A stretch of DNA of 64,000 bases from the NCBI RefSeq assembly GCF_002210435.1, contig NZ_MZMV01000022.1:1-64000 (forward strand), written 5' to 3'. Of the stretch, positions 27,566-36,691 are shown piece after piece. The notes beneath the pieces are model-generated. The model did not search any database, had not been told where the DNA came from, and saw only the letters and a program-made list of their open reading frames with translations. A program made the position numbers and the translations under genes. Origin of the DNA: Micromonospora wenchangensis (GTDB lineage Bacteria; Actinomycetota; Actinomycetes; Mycobacteriales; Micromonosporaceae). The first letter of the stretch is position 1. Each line of letters starts with the position of its first letter.

Positions 27566-30205
27566 GTGAGGACCGTCCTGCGAAGAACCACCAGCGCCGC
27601 CACGGCGCTGCTGGTCACCAGCCTGGCAACCCTGACCCTGGGGACGCCGGCACTGGCGGCACCGGGCGACGCGAGCGCCCGCGGCGTCGTCGTCGACCTG
27701 TCCGCCGAGGTGGCCGGGATAGCAGTGATCAGCGCCGACGCGACCATCGGCACCGCCACCGCGCCGGCCGCCGGGGGCACCGACACCGAGACGCTGCTGG
27801 CGGTCGCGGTACCGGGGGCGGTCGGCGTGACCGCCAGCGGCACCGTCGAAGAGGTCACCGCCACCCGGGCGGCCGACTCCTCCTCGGCGTCCTCCAGCGT
27901 CAACGGGCTCAACCTGACCGTGCTCGGCATCGACGTGCTGGACGCCGCGGAGGTCACCGCCACCGCGGTCTGTCCCCAGGTCGGCGCGACCAGCGCGGAC
28001 ACCACGCTCGTCGGGCTGGAACTGTTCGGCTCGGCGGTAACGCTGACGGCGAACACCCCCGCCGTCGTGGGCAGCGCGGCCGTGCTGGTGCCGGGGCTGC
28101 TGGACGCGAGCCTGAACGCCTCGTTGACCAGGGTCGAGACGACCACCGCCACCGGTGCCACCGCGATCACGGTACGGGCCGTGCTGACCCTGTCGGGCAG
28201 CATCCTCGGTGTCCCGACCACCATTCCCGTCGGAACCGTCATCGTCGCCGAGGCGCTCTGCGAGCGTCCGTCGGCGGCACCGACCACCGCGACGATCACC
28301 CCCGACGAGGGCCCGCAGTCGGGCGGCCAGACCGTGACGATCACCGGCACCGGCTTCATCCCGGGCGGCACCACGGTCACCTTCGACGGCGTACCCGCGA
28401 CCGACGTCACGGTAGCGCCGGGTGGCACCTCCCTGACGGCGGTCACCCCGCCCGGCGCGGTCGGTCCCGCCGAGGTCGTGGTCGGCACGGTCAACGGCAC
28501 GGCCGCACCACTGGGCTACACGTACCTGGCCGACGGCAGCGCGGCCACCATCACCGGCCTCACGCCGACCTCCGGTCCGACCGTCGGCGGCACCACCGTG
28601 ACGATCACCGGCACCGGCTTCACCGGGGCGGCCGGAGTGGACTTCGACGGCCTGCCCGGCACCGGCTTCACCGTCAACCCGGCCGGCACCACGATCACCG
28701 TGGTGACACCGCCGAACCCGGCGGGCCCGGCCCTGGTCGAACTGGTCTTCCCGGCCGGTCGGGTGACCGCGCCGACGTTCACCTACCTTGGGCCGACGAT
28801 CACCTCGATCGTCCCGGACACCGGACCGACCCCCGGCGGCACCACCGTGACGATCACCGGCACCGGCTTCACCGGGGCGACCGGAGTGACCTTCGACGGC
28901 ACCCCGGGCACCAACGTCACGGTCAATCCGGGCGGCACCTCGCTGACCGTGGTCACCCCGCCGGGTCAGGTCGGCCCGGTGGACGTCACAGTGCTCCTGC
29001 CGGGCGCGGACGCGACCGCCCCGGACGGCTTCACGTACGTGGCAGCGGCGCCCACCGTCGCGTCGATCACCCCGAACGCGGGTCCACAGTCGGGCGGGCA
29101 GACGGTGACGATCACCGGCACCGGCTTCGTCCCCGGTGAAACGACCGTCACCTTCGACGGCACACCGGCCACCAACGTCACTGTCGCCCCGGGCGGCACC
29201 TCCCTGACGGCGGTCACCCCGCCCGGCGCGGTCGGACCGGCCGTCGTGCTGGTGGCCACCGGCGGCGGCACGGCGGCACCGTTGGACTACACCTACCTCG
29301 CCGACGGCAGCGCCGCGACCGTGACCGGACTGACCCCGACGAGCGGACCGACCTCGGGTGGCACCACGGTCACCGTCACCGGGACCGGGTTCACCGGAGC
29401 GACCGGGGTGACCTTCGACGGGGTGCCCGGCACCGGGTTCACCGTCAACCCGGGCGGCACCACGATCACCGTGGTGACACCGCCGAACACGGCCGGGCCG
29501 GCGGACGTCCGCCTGGTGTTCCCCGCGGGCACCGCCACCGCGCCCGTCTTCACGTACGTCGCACCGACGATCACCTCCATCGTGCCGGACACCGGACCGA
29601 CCACCGGCGGCACCACGGTGACCATCACCGGCACCGGTCTCACCGGCGCCACCGGCGTGAACTTCGGCAACACACCCGGCACCAACCTGGTCGTGAACCC
29701 GGACGGCACCTCGCTGACCGTGGTCACCCCGCCCGGTTCGCCCGGGACGGTGGACGTCACCGTCCTGCTGCCCGGTGACGACGTCACCGCACCTGACGGG
29801 TTCACCTACGAACCCGCCCCGCCGCGCATCGACACCGTCAACCCCGGGCAGGGGCCGACCGGTGGCGGCACGACCGTGACGGTCGGTGGCTCCGGGTTCG
29901 TACCGGGCGGCACCACGGTCACCATCTGCGGCACGACCATCCCGGCCGACCAGGTCACCGTGGCACCGGACGGCCGTTCGTTGACCTTCCGCACACCGCC
30001 CTGCGCGGCCGGTGACACCACGGTCGTGGTGAGCACCGCCGGCGGCACCTCCAACGGCTCCACCTTCCGCTACGTCGGGGGGATCCTGCCGGTGACCGGT
30101 GACGCCATGCTCGCGCCGCTGACCGTCGGGGTGCTGCTCGCCCTGCTCGGCACGGTCCTCGTCGTGCTGACCCGCCGCCGGCACCGCGCCGGCCGGATCG
30201 GCTGA
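27566..30205 (+). CDS. Cell-wall-anchored protein with seven IPT/TIG domains
   Basis: An 879-residue surface protein. The start is GTG 27566, with GGGGGAA about 6 bases upstream; a signal peptide follows (LLVTSLATLTLGTPALAAPG). Residues about 35-235 form a unique Thr/Ala-rich domain. Seven Ig-like IPT/TIG domains follow, each with a TxxGPxxGGxTVTITGTGF core and ending YTY or FTY. The C-terminus is LPVTGD, a hydrophobic helix and an Arg-rich tail, the class of sortase signal. No enzyme domain is visible, so the role is probably structural or adhesive at the cell surface. It is followed by a strong bidirectional terminator. Confidence 0.85.
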   Translation: MRTVLRRTTSAATALLVTSLATLTLGTPALAAPGDASARGVVVDLSAEVAGIAVISADATIGTATAPAAGGTDTETLLAVAVPGAVGVTASGTVEEVTATRAADSSSASSSVNGLNLTVLGIDVLDAAEVTATAVCPQVGATSADTTLVGLELFGSAVTLTANTPAVVGSAAVLVPGLLDASLNASLTRVETTTATGATAITVRAVLTLSGSILGVPTTIPVGTVIVAEALCERPSAAPTTATITPDEGPQSGGQTVTITGTGFIPGGTTVTFDGVPATDVTVAPGGTSLTAVTPPGAVGPAEVVVGTVNGTAAPLGYTYLADGSAATITGLTPTSGPTVGGTTVTITGTGFTGAAGVDFDGLPGTGFTVNPAGTTITVVTPPNPAGPALVELVFPAGRVTAPTFTYLGPTITSIVPDTGPTPGGTTVTITGTGFTGATGVTFDGTPGTNVTVNPGGTSLTVVTPPGQVGPVDVTVLLPGADATAPDGFTYVAAAPTVASITPNAGPQSGGQTVTITGTGFVPGETTVTFDGTPATNVTVAPGGTSLTAVTPPGAVGPAVVLVATGGGTAAPLDYTYLADGSAATVTGLTPTSGPTSGGTTVTVTGTGFTGATGVTFDGVPGTGFTVNPGGTTITVVTPPNTAGPADVRLVFPAGTATAPVFTYVAPTITSIVPDTGPTTGGTTVTITGTGLTGATGVNFGNTPGTNLVVNPDGTSLTVVTPPGSPGTVDVTVLLPGDDVTAPDGFTYEPAPPRIDTVNPGQGPTGGGTTVTVGGSGFVPGGTTVTICGTTIPADQVTVAPDGRSLTFRTPPCAAGDTTVVVSTAGGTSNGSTFRYVGGILPVTGDAMLAPLTVGVLLALLGTVLVVLTRRRHRAGRIG
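28284..29824 (+). repeat. Tandem duplication of a three-IPT unit
   Basis: IPT domains 1-3 (about 28284-29050) and 4-6 (about 29051-29824) pair off as 1=4, 2=5, 3=6. Domains 1 and 4 share GPQSGGQTVTITGTGF and end AAPL-YTYLADGS; domains 2 and 5 share TGLTPTSGPT; domains 3 and 6 share PTITSIVPDTGPT and end APDGFTY. The period is about 767 bases. Domain 7 stands alone. Confidence 0.8.
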
Positions 30206-30210
30206 CCGGA

Positions 30211-30250
30211 CGCTCCCGGCCAGGGTCCGGTCGGACCCTGGCCGGGAGCG
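30211..30250. terminator. Bidirectional terminator
   Basis: A perfect 19-base inverted repeat (30211-30229 with 30232-30250) and a 2-base loop, just after the IPT protein stop and before the convergent glycosyltransferase gene. Confidence 0.75.
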
Positions 30251-30304
30251 ACACCGCCCTCTCCGGTACGCGCGCTCGGCGCGCCGCCGGTGCAGGGCGG
30301 TTCG

Positions 30305-31036
30305 TCACGCCACGGTGCACCCGCCGCACGGCATCCGCCCGGACTCCACCGTCGGGGGCCGCAGGTCGGTTTCGAGGGCGTCGAGGTAACCGGCGAAGCC
30401 GTGCGGGGCCCGACCATGGCGGCGGGCACTGGTGCGTACCGCACAGCCGGCGTCGGCGACGACCCGCATGGCCTGCCGCCGACCACGCTCGACGAGGTCG
30501 TGGTCCTCGCCGTGGCGCAGGTCGGCGAAGCCGCCCAGCCGCTCGTACGCGGTGGCGGCGCAGCCCAGGTTCGCACCGTGGACGTGCCGGTGACCGGCGC
30601 CGGTCAGCCCCTGCCGGTACCTGGCCTCGTACCGGTCACGAACCGGGGTGGCGCGGGGCGCCCAGTCGGTGACCCGTACCGTCCCGACCAGCAGGTCGGT
30701 GCCGGCGCGGGCGTGGCGCAACTGCCAGCCGCCCCACCGGCGGGGCACCCGGCTGTCCGCGTCGGTGGTGGCGAGCCACAACCCCTGCGGGCCGTCGCGC
30801 AGCGCGTACGCCATGCCGGCGGCGCGGGCCCGGCCGACGTTGCGGGCCCGCACCGTCAGCACGACGACACCGAGACGTTCGGCGACGGCGGCCGTGGCGT
30901 CCCGGCAGTCGTCGGCGACCACGATCACCTCCGAGCGCACCGGCAGGTGCCGCAGCGAGTCGAGGACGGAGGCCAGGCAGCCGGGCAGCAACGCCTGCTC
31001 GTCGTGGGCGGGCACCACGACCGCAATCCGGTTCAC
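30305..31036 (-). CDS. Family 2 glycosyltransferase
   Basis: A 243-residue GT2-type protein with a GT-A fold: IAVVVPAHDEQALLPGCLAS for the nucleotide-sugar start, VIVVADDCRDAT, ATTDADSRVP for the DxD metal site, and GEDHDLVERGR for the catalytic-base region. No membrane segment was noted. The GTG start overlaps the upstream methyltransferase stop (GTGA), so it is the last gene of a four-gene operon with acyl-CoA dehydrogenase-like, PIG-L and methyltransferase proteins. Such a set suggests making or modifying an acylated, deacetylated sugar; the acceptor is unknown. Confidence 0.85.
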   Translation of the reverse strand: MNRIAVVVPAHDEQALLPGCLASVLDSLRHLPVRSEVIVVADDCRDATAAVAERLGVVVLTVRARNVGRARAAGMAYALRDGPQGLWLATTDADSRVPRRWGGWQLRHARAGTDLLVGTVRVTDWAPRATPVRDRYEARYRQGLTGAGHRHVHGANLGCAATAYERLGGFADLRHGEDHDLVERGRRQAMRVVADAGCAVRTSARRHGRAPHGFAGYLDALETDLRPPTVESGRMPCGGCTVA

Positions 31037-31659
31037 CACAGCCCGTCGGCCTGGGCGACGGACCTGGCCGGCGGCGGCACCCGGAGGAACACGTCGAGGA
31101 GGAAGTCGGCCTCCTCGTGCCGTGCCGTCCGCGTCAGGCCGTCCACGCCGGCGAGCAGCCGGTGCACGTCGTCGCCACTGCGGGCGTGCTCGGCCACCGC
31201 CGGCCGCCAGTGCACGGCCACCAGCGTGCCGCCGGGTTCGAGCGAGTCGACCGTACGGGCCACCAGCAGATCCAGTCCGGCGTCGTCGAAGTAGTAGCCC
31301 AACTCGGAGAGCACGATCAGGTCGAAACCGTCGTCCGTCACGGCCGGCCACTCGTCGGGAACACGCATCCGCTCCACCCGGACGTGTGGCTGCTCCGCCA
31401 GCCGCCGTCGGGCGCTCGCCACCGGCGCGGCGGCGATGTCGACCGCCAGCAACCGGTCGCACCGCGGGGCGAGGCGGCGGGTGAGCGTCCCGGTCGAGCA
31501 GCCCGGCTCGAATGCCGAGCGGTACCGCCGGCGCGGCAGGCAGGCCACCGTCACCTCGTGCTTACGCTGGTCGTACCAGCGGGTTTCGAAACTCCACGGG
31601 TCCTCCGCCCCGGCGTACATGTCGTCGAAGTACCCGGCCGGGGTGCCGCCTGAGGTCAT
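31033..31659 (-). CDS. SAM-dependent methyltransferase (NodS-like)
   Basis: A 208-residue class I methyltransferase: FEPGCSTGTLTRRLA is SAM motif I, LLAVDIAAAPV motif II, and FDLIVLSELGYYFDD motif IV. The N-terminus YFDDMYAGAEDPWSFETRWYD is typical of NodS-like N-methyltransferases that act on amino sugars. Overlapping stop/start pairs on both sides place it inside the minus-strand operon, between the PIG-L deacetylase, which would expose an amine, and the glycosyltransferase. Action on a deacetylated amino sugar is inferred. Confidence 0.85.
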   Translation of the reverse strand: MTSGGTPAGYFDDMYAGAEDPWSFETRWYDQRKHEVTVACLPRRRYRSAFEPGCSTGTLTRRLAPRCDRLLAVDIAAAPVASARRRLAEQPHVRVERMRVPDEWPAVTDDGFDLIVLSELGYYFDDAGLDLLVARTVDSLEPGGTLVAVHWRPAVAEHARSGDDVHRLLAGVDGLTRTARHEEADFLLDVFLRVPPPARSVAQADGLW

Positions 31660-32393
31660 GGCACGAACACCGTCTCGTAGGGACGCGCGAACCGGGCGAG
31701 GACGTTCGGGGGGAGGATCGCGGCGTCGGCGGGTGCCGGCCCCAGCGGCAGCACCTGGCTACGGAAGGCGTCGACCGCCGCCAGCTTGGCCGATCTGGCC
31801 GGCCCGGTCAGGTCGATCCGGCGCGCGCGGTGCCACGGCACGTCGGGATGGTCGGGTCGGGCCCAGTGCCACGTCCACACCGGGAACTCCAGCAGGATCG
31901 CGCCTGTACGCCGGCAGGCGGTCGCCGCCGCCCGCCCCACCGCCTCGTGGTCCGGGTGTCCGTCGCCACGCCACGTCGTGACACACCAGCGCCCCGGCGT
32001 CAGCCGGCCGGTCAACGCCTCGGCGAGCGCCGCCTCGTCGACACCGCCGTCGGGGTGACCGAGATGGTCGATGGCGGTGGGGGCGACCCCGAGCAGCCCG
32101 CAGGCCGTGACCGTCTCGGCCCGCCGGATCGCGGCCAGCGTCGCCCGCGGGTGGACCGTGGAGTCCGGATGCGACGCCTCGCCGTCGGTGACGACCGCGA
32201 TCTCGACGCCGCCGGCGAGCATCGCGACCAGGCCACCCACCCCGAGCACCTCGTCGTCGGGGTGCGGGGCGACCACCAGCGGCGGCACCGCCCGCACGCC
32301 GTCGTCCAGCGCCAGCACGGGCCAGCCCGCCGGTGCCGGCCAGGCACGCCAACTGCTCTCGTCGGTGCCGGCGTCGACGATCGGCCTCACCAT
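31656..32393 (-). CDS. PIG-L family N-deacetylase
   Basis: A 245-residue LmbE/PIG-L-type zinc hydrolase with the signature PHPDDEVLGVGG and a later GDGHPDHEAVG supplying the third zinc ligand and further His residues. The family removes acetyl from GlcNAc-type substrates, as in mycothiol and GPI synthesis. It overlaps its upstream neighbour by 7 bases and the downstream methyltransferase by 4. An unusually acidic, Trp-rich N-terminal 30 residues precede the catalytic fold. Confidence 0.9.
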   Translation of the reverse strand: MVRPIVDAGTDESSWRAWPAPAGWPVLALDDGVRAVPPLVVAPHPDDEVLGVGGLVAMLAGGVEIAVVTDGEASHPDSTVHPRATLAAIRRAETVTACGLLGVAPTAIDHLGHPDGGVDEAALAEALTGRLTPGRWCVTTWRGDGHPDHEAVGRAAATACRRTGAILLEFPVWTWHWARPDHPDVPWHRARRIDLTGPARSAKLAAVDAFRSQVLPLGPAPADAAILPPNVLARFARPYETVFVP

Positions 32394-33346
32394 CCGGGGT
32401 CCCCCACCGCCGCCACGAGTTCACCGAGGTGGGCCAGGTCCGCCTCCGCGTGGCTCTGCCGCAGATACACCGTCAGGTCGGCGACCCTGCGGGCGTGGTG
32501 GGCGTCCTGACACAGCGGGCCCGCCCCCAACGCCCGGCCGACCCGGTCGACGACAGTGGTGGCCGCCGCCTCGACGGTGGCCCGCACCTGGTGCGCCAAC
32601 CGGTCCGCGTCCCCGGTGGGGTTCGCGTCGACCTCGTCGGCGGCGGCGGACAGGGCGGTGCGGGCGGCGGTCAGGGCCGCGTCGACCGCACCGAGGTGCG
32701 CCAGGGCGTGCGGGCTGAGACGGCGGTGCCGCGCCGCGTCGTACAGGGTGTCGGCGACCCCGACCGCCCCGCCGTACCAGCACGCCGCCACCCCCAGCCC
32801 GCCGTGCCAGAAACCCGGCCGCGCCGTGTAGCTGCCGGGCCCGCCCACCGCGACGCCGGTCACGCCGTCGAAGCTGACGGTACGGCTGTCGCTGGCGGCC
32901 ATGCCCACGGCCGGCCAGGTGTCGGGCAACGCGGTGACCCCGGCGGCGTCGACCTCGACGGCGAACAGCCGGACGCCGTCGTCGGCGGTCGCGGTGACCA
33001 GGGCGCGGGACAGCAGACCCGCCCCGGAGCACCAGGGCCGGTCACCGGTCAGCCGCCATCGGTCGCCGTCCCTGGTCGCCGTGACCGACGCCGGCACGGC
33101 CGCCCAGACACCCCACGGCTCACGGCACCACCCGGGTTCGACCGGAACACCGAGTTCGGCGAGGATCGCCAGGGCGTCGGCGTGCCCCTCGCCCAGCCGG
33201 GCCAGGGTCAGGTCGGCGCGGCCGAGTTCGACGAGACGCAGGAAGCGGTCACGGGTCCGTCCGCCGCCGGGCAACGGCAGGTCGAGCAGCCCGGCGTGTA
33301 CGGCCGACCGGAACGCCGTCCCCGGGTCGTCGCCTCCGGGGGTCAC
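32387..33346 (-). CDS. Acyl-CoA dehydrogenase-like protein
   Basis: A 319-residue protein of acyl-CoA dehydrogenase type, somewhat short for the family (usually about 380). The middle shows RWRLTGDRPWCSGAGLLSRA and VTGVAVGGPGSY, typical of the beta-barrel flavin region; the C-terminal half is a helical bundle ending HARRVADLTVYLRQSHAE. The N-terminal helical domain is shortened and the catalytic Glu position could not be fixed by eye. It is first in an operon with PIG-L, methyltransferase and GT2 proteins. Start GTG. Confidence 0.75.
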   Translation of the reverse strand: MTPGGDDPGTAFRSAVHAGLLDLPLPGGGRTRDRFLRLVELGRADLTLARLGEGHADALAILAELGVPVEPGWCREPWGVWAAVPASVTATRDGDRWRLTGDRPWCSGAGLLSRALVTATADDGVRLFAVEVDAAGVTALPDTWPAVGMAASDSRTVSFDGVTGVAVGGPGSYTARPGFWHGGLGVAACWYGGAVGVADTLYDAARHRRLSPHALAHLGAVDAALTAARTALSAAADEVDANPTGDADRLAHQVRATVEAAATTVVDRVGRALGAGPLCQDAHHARRVADLTVYLRQSHAEADLAHLGELVAAVGDPGW

Positions 33347-33825
33347 GACCGGGTTCCCGCCGTCCGGGACGGTCTCCCGGACCGCAGCCGGCCGGCACGG
33401 CCCGAACCGCCGTCGACCACTGGCAACGTTTCCGGACGACCGGCCGTCATCGGGGCACCTCCATCAGTGCGACGCGCGGCCCGCACGGGTCGCCGCCGGA
33501 AGATGCCCCTCTCCCCCGGGACGAAACATGGCACCGCACACACCACCGTTCGACGACCGGACCCGGCCGGCAGTCGTCGTCCGGCAGAACCGGGGTGGAC
33601 GTCAGGGAGACAGACACCCGGGTCTGCGAACCCGACGGTCTGCAGCCGGCTGGCCCCACTATTCACACGGTCTCGGCCCCGGCCCCACCGACGGTCGGTG
33701 CGATCCAACCGCATCACCGGTTGACCGGCGGCCCGGGGCCGGGCCAACCGGTGATCCCGGCGTGTCGCAGGCGATGCCGATGGCGCTACCCTGAACGCGC
33801 AGGTAAAGAGGAGGTCGCCGCATCC
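33347..33825. other. Divergent intergenic region, 479 bases
   Basis: No convincing gene. The stretch separates the minus-strand acyl-CoA dehydrogenase operon from the plus-strand EspR-like gene and presumably holds both promoters. Short open frames here lack codon bias and ribosome binding sites. Its last 25 bases contain AAAGAGGAGG (about 33804-33813), the ribosome binding site of the next gene. Confidence 0.5.
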
Positions 33826-34269
33826 ATGCCTGAGCCGGACGACGGCGCCCGTCACTCGAACCTCGCGGATCGGTTGAACCGCCTCTTCGCGGTCGTCATC
33901 CCGGCCGGGCGCACCCGCCCCTACAGCAATCCGGAGGTCGCTCGCGCGGTGAGCGCCGAAGGCGACGTGCAGATATCGCCGCAGTACCTCTGGGCACTGC
34001 GCAACGGCAGCCGGGACAATCCCACGCTCAAGCAGATCGAGGCACTGGCCGCGTTCTTCGGCGTACCGCCGGCCTACTTCCTGTCGGACGAGAAGGCCGC
34101 CGACATCGACGAGCAGCTGATGCTGCTGGCGGCGGCGCGGGATGCCGACGTCCGGGAGATCATGCGACGCAGCACCACGCTGTCCCGCCCTGACCGACAG
34201 GCGATCCTGCGCATCATGCAGAGCCTGACCGGCGACGCCGCGAAAGGCCCGGAGACACCGGAGCACTGA
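33826..34269 (+). CDS. EspR-like helix-turn-helix regulator
   Basis: A 147-residue protein with the layout of mycobacterial EspR: LADRLNRLFAVVIPAGRTRP, then a helix-turn-helix (ISPQYLWALRNGSRDNPTLK), FFGVPPAYFLSD, and a C-terminal dimerisation helix region (DVREIMRRSTTLSRPDRQAI). EspR acts as a dimeric nucleoid-associated regulator of secretion and envelope genes. It sits next to a seven-helix membrane protein and an ImmA/IrrE-like protease, a regulator-membrane-protease grouping. Start ATG 33826, with AGGAGG about 12 bases upstream. Confidence 0.8.
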   Translation: MPEPDDGARHSNLADRLNRLFAVVIPAGRTRPYSNPEVARAVSAEGDVQISPQYLWALRNGSRDNPTLKQIEALAAFFGVPPAYFLSDEKAADIDEQLMLLAAARDADVREIMRRSTTLSRPDRQAILRIMQSLTGDAAKGPETPEH

Positions 34270-34393
34270 GGGCGGATGGCCGGACAGCGGCTCCACCAGG
34301 TCGGCAGGCACCAGCGCCTCGGATCGAACGGGCAGGTCATTGCCGACGGTCGTGTCGCCTATAGCGCATAATCGACTGATAAGATGCCGCTCG

Positions 34394-35581
34394 ATGTCAC
34401 ATGCGAACCTGGTGAACGGCGTATTCGTCACCACGGGCACGATTCTGGCGTCGACCGCCATCCTCAGCGCCGCCGGCGACTCGGCGCGCACGCCCGCCCG
34501 CACCGCCCTGACCGTGTCGCTGGGCACGCTCGGCCTGTCGTTCCTGATCCAGTCACCGGCGGCGCGTGGCGCGCAGAACCTGGTCGTCACCAATCTGGGC
34601 CAGCTGACGGGTAACGGGACGACGCTCGTCGCCGCGTACGCGCTTCAGGTCATGGTGCTGCACATCCTCTACGGACGCGCCGACGCCGTCGTCCGGGCCC
34701 GGCGTTGGCTGGTCGCGCTACTGCTCGCGCTCGCTGCCATGACCAGCCTCTTCCTGAGTACGCCCACCCCGGCCGACAGGTTCACCTCGCCGGACGCGCC
34801 GGGCGGAATCGTCGCCTACTACCTGGTCTTCACCGGTTATCTGGGCGCCACCGTCACGAGCCTGTTCCTGTTGATCCACCAGTACGCCGCGCACACCTCC
34901 GATCGGATGATGCGGATCAATCTGGTGCTACAACAGTGGGCCTGCGTGACCGGCATGATCTACTTCGCGGGCCGGATCGCGGCGCTGTCCCTGAACCGGC
35001 TGGGCATCGACGTGGAGCAGGACGACCGCTTCGGTCTGATCGAGTTCGTCGTCGCCGCGGTGGTCCCAGGCGTCGGCGTCACGCTGTCGATGACCGGTGT
35101 CGTGCTGAAGACCGTCGGCCGATGGCGGCAGTACCGGAACACCCACCGACGGTTACGTCCGCTGTGGGAGGCGGCCCGCGAGGTCCGGCCGCACGCGGTG
35201 CTCCCGGTTCCGCATGGCCGGGGCGGGGCTCGGTTGCGCCTCTACCGTCGAGTCATCGAGATCCAGGACGCGCAGCTCGCGGCCGGGCAGCGGGTCGGTG
35301 CGGGGCTGCGCCGGCAGATCGACGACGCGGTCGACGACGCGGCCCTGACCGGCGAGGCCGCCCGCGCGGTTCGCGAGGCCGCCGTCTTCGCCGCCGGCCT
35401 GGCCGCGCTACGGGACGACCGGACCCAGCCGGCCTGCGACGTCGGAGTTGCCGCCGCGCCCGCCGACGAGAAGCCGGACCTCGGCACGGTCGTGCGTCGC
35501 CTCGAAGACGTCAGCGACGCCTACGGCAGGTCTCCGATCGTCAAACGCTTCGGCAGGACCAGCGATCCCGGTCAGCGCTGA
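34394..35581 (+). CDS. Seven-helix membrane protein, MAB_1171c-like
   Basis: About 395 residues. Seven hydrophobic segments occupy the first 245 residues (for example VFVTTGTILASTAILS, LVALLLALAAMTSLFLST, FVVAAVVPGVGVTLSMTGVV), followed by a soluble C-terminal domain of about 150 residues (TVGRWRQYRNTHRRLRPLWE onward). This matches the actinobacterial MAB_1171c putative transporter type, whose function is unproven. I prefer ATG 34394; an in-frame ATG at 34340 would add 18 residues. It lies between the EspR-like and ImmA-like genes and may sense or transport a small molecule. Confidence 0.7.
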   Translation: MSHANLVNGVFVTTGTILASTAILSAAGDSARTPARTALTVSLGTLGLSFLIQSPAARGAQNLVVTNLGQLTGNGTTLVAAYALQVMVLHILYGRADAVVRARRWLVALLLALAAMTSLFLSTPTPADRFTSPDAPGGIVAYYLVFTGYLGATVTSLFLLIHQYAAHTSDRMMRINLVLQQWACVTGMIYFAGRIAALSLNRLGIDVEQDDRFGLIEFVVAAVVPGVGVTLSMTGVVLKTVGRWRQYRNTHRRLRPLWEAAREVRPHAVLPVPHGRGGARLRLYRRVIEIQDAQLAAGQRVGAGLRRQIDDAVDDAALTGEAARAVREAAVFAAGLAALRDDRTQPACDVGVAAAPADEKPDLGTVVRRLEDVSDAYGRSPIVKRFGRTSDPGQR

Positions 35582-35629
35582 ATGTCGACCGACCCCGCTC
35601 GACTCAACGGGCCGAGCGGTCCGGCTGGC

Positions 35630-36286
35630 TCAGCGGTCCAGCGTCCTTTCCAGCCGCTCGATCACCACGCCGATCCGCCCGGCCACCGGTAACCGCGGCG
35701 CGACGGTCAGGGAGCGATGCATGATCAGTGAGGCGATCAGCTCGGCCTCCTGTTCCTGCACGTCGTCGTAGGCGGAGCGACCCAGCACCGAGCGCACCAT
35801 GGCGGGATCCAGATCCGGCACCAGTCCGGAGAAGCCGTCGACGGGTCCGGCCAGACCGTCCGCGTGCGTCGCGAGCATGTGTCCCACCTCGTGCAACACG
35901 ATATGGTCGCGGTGGTTCCGCGGCGCCGCCATCGGAAAACCCACGATGTCCCGATCCGGCAGGGCCAGCCACAGCCCACAGGTGTTCGCAGGCAGCTCGG
36001 CATCGGTCATCGGAAACAACGAGACCGGCCGACCGGCACGGTACCTGCTCCACCGGTCGAGGAATTCCTCAAGCTCGAACGGCATCGGTATGCCCACGGC
36101 GCGATCCAGCCGCCGCACCAGGCCGACGCAGCGGCGCAGCACCGCACTCTCCCCCGCCCGTCGAATGCGCACGTCCAGCTCCGCCCGGTCGTCACCGCCG
36201 CGAGAAATTCTATCCATCCGCCGCGCTGTCGCGCGAGCCACAGTGGATCGGGCCCGCGAAGGTCCGAGCGAATTGTCGGTAGCCAT
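35630..36286 (-). CDS. ImmA/IrrE-like metalloprotease-domain protein
   Basis: A 218-residue protein with a zincin motif HIVLHEVGHMLATHAD and a downstream acidic helix QEQEAELIASLIM, as in ImmA/IrrE proteins that cleave repressors. Actinobacterial members beside MAB_1171c-type proteins are often labelled toxin component. It is convergent with the membrane protein gene, 48 bases apart. The start is uncertain: ATG 36286, or an in-frame ATG 23 codons later. It may proteolyse the neighbouring EspR-like regulator (inference). Confidence 0.75.
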   Translation of the reverse strand: MATDNSLGPSRARSTVARATARRMDRISRGGDDRAELDVRIRRAGESAVLRRCVGLVRRLDRAVGIPMPFELEEFLDRWSRYRAGRPVSLFPMTDAELPANTCGLWLALPDRDIVGFPMAAPRNHRDHIVLHEVGHMLATHADGLAGPVDGFSGLVPDLDPAMVRSVLGRSAYDDVQEQEAELIASLIMHRSLTVAPRLPVAGRIGVVIERLERTLDR

Positions 36287-36691
36287 TCCGGCAGGTCGGA
36301 ATGGCTACCGACCGGCCGGGTCGGCCGGTCACTGTCGCCTGACCTCGCCTACTTCGGATCGTCTCCCCCGCAGGCCGGGATCGAGCGAGACACGTCAATT
36401 CAACTTCTCCTCCGGGTAGACACCCGCGATGACCGCGTCTACTGTGAGTGGAGATCGATGACCATCCTCTCGGAGGTGGACCTGCCACCGAACCCGCCCA
36501 GGCGGATGACGGTTCGACCCCGGTCCACGGGGCCCGATCCGCCTGCGTGGACGCCATGCCCGACCACCGGGCCGGGCCCGCCGACCCCTGAGTCGCACAT
36601 CAGTCGAGTGGTTCGCCGACGCCGATGCCGGCACCCCTACGAGAAGCCGACCGCAACGCATGTTGGAAGTGTCGAGGTGGAGGAGTTAGCG
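36287..36691. other. Leader region of the P450 operon
   Basis: About 400 bases without a supported gene. It presumably contains the promoters of the ImmA-like gene and the P450 operon. The P450 frame is open through part of it, but the predicted residues are Pro/Arg-rich and unlike any P450 N-terminus. Confidence 0.45.
36679..36685 (+). promoter_or_regulatory. Ribosome binding site selecting a TTG start
   Basis: GGAGGAG followed by six bases (TTAGCG) and TTG 36692. This is the only good Shine-Dalgarno near the P450 N-terminus. The alternative GTG 36677 has a weaker GGAAG and would place a TTA leucine codon at residue 4. Confidence 0.6.

Noticed and set aside
27527..30184. Very long minus-strand frame opposite the IPT protein
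   Set aside because: It is kept open by the periodic codon usage of the repeats; the translation is Gly/Arg/Asp repeats without a fold.
33343..34593. Minus-strand frame opposite the EspR-like gene
   Set aside because: Low-complexity Arg/Pro/Ala translation with no recognisable fold. The plus strand carries a regulator with strong family features and a good ribosome binding site.
35864..36691. Upstream extension of the P450 frame
   Set aside because: The extension is Arg/Pro-rich and unlike any P450 N-terminus. GGAGGAG before TTG 36692 gives a normal-length P450.
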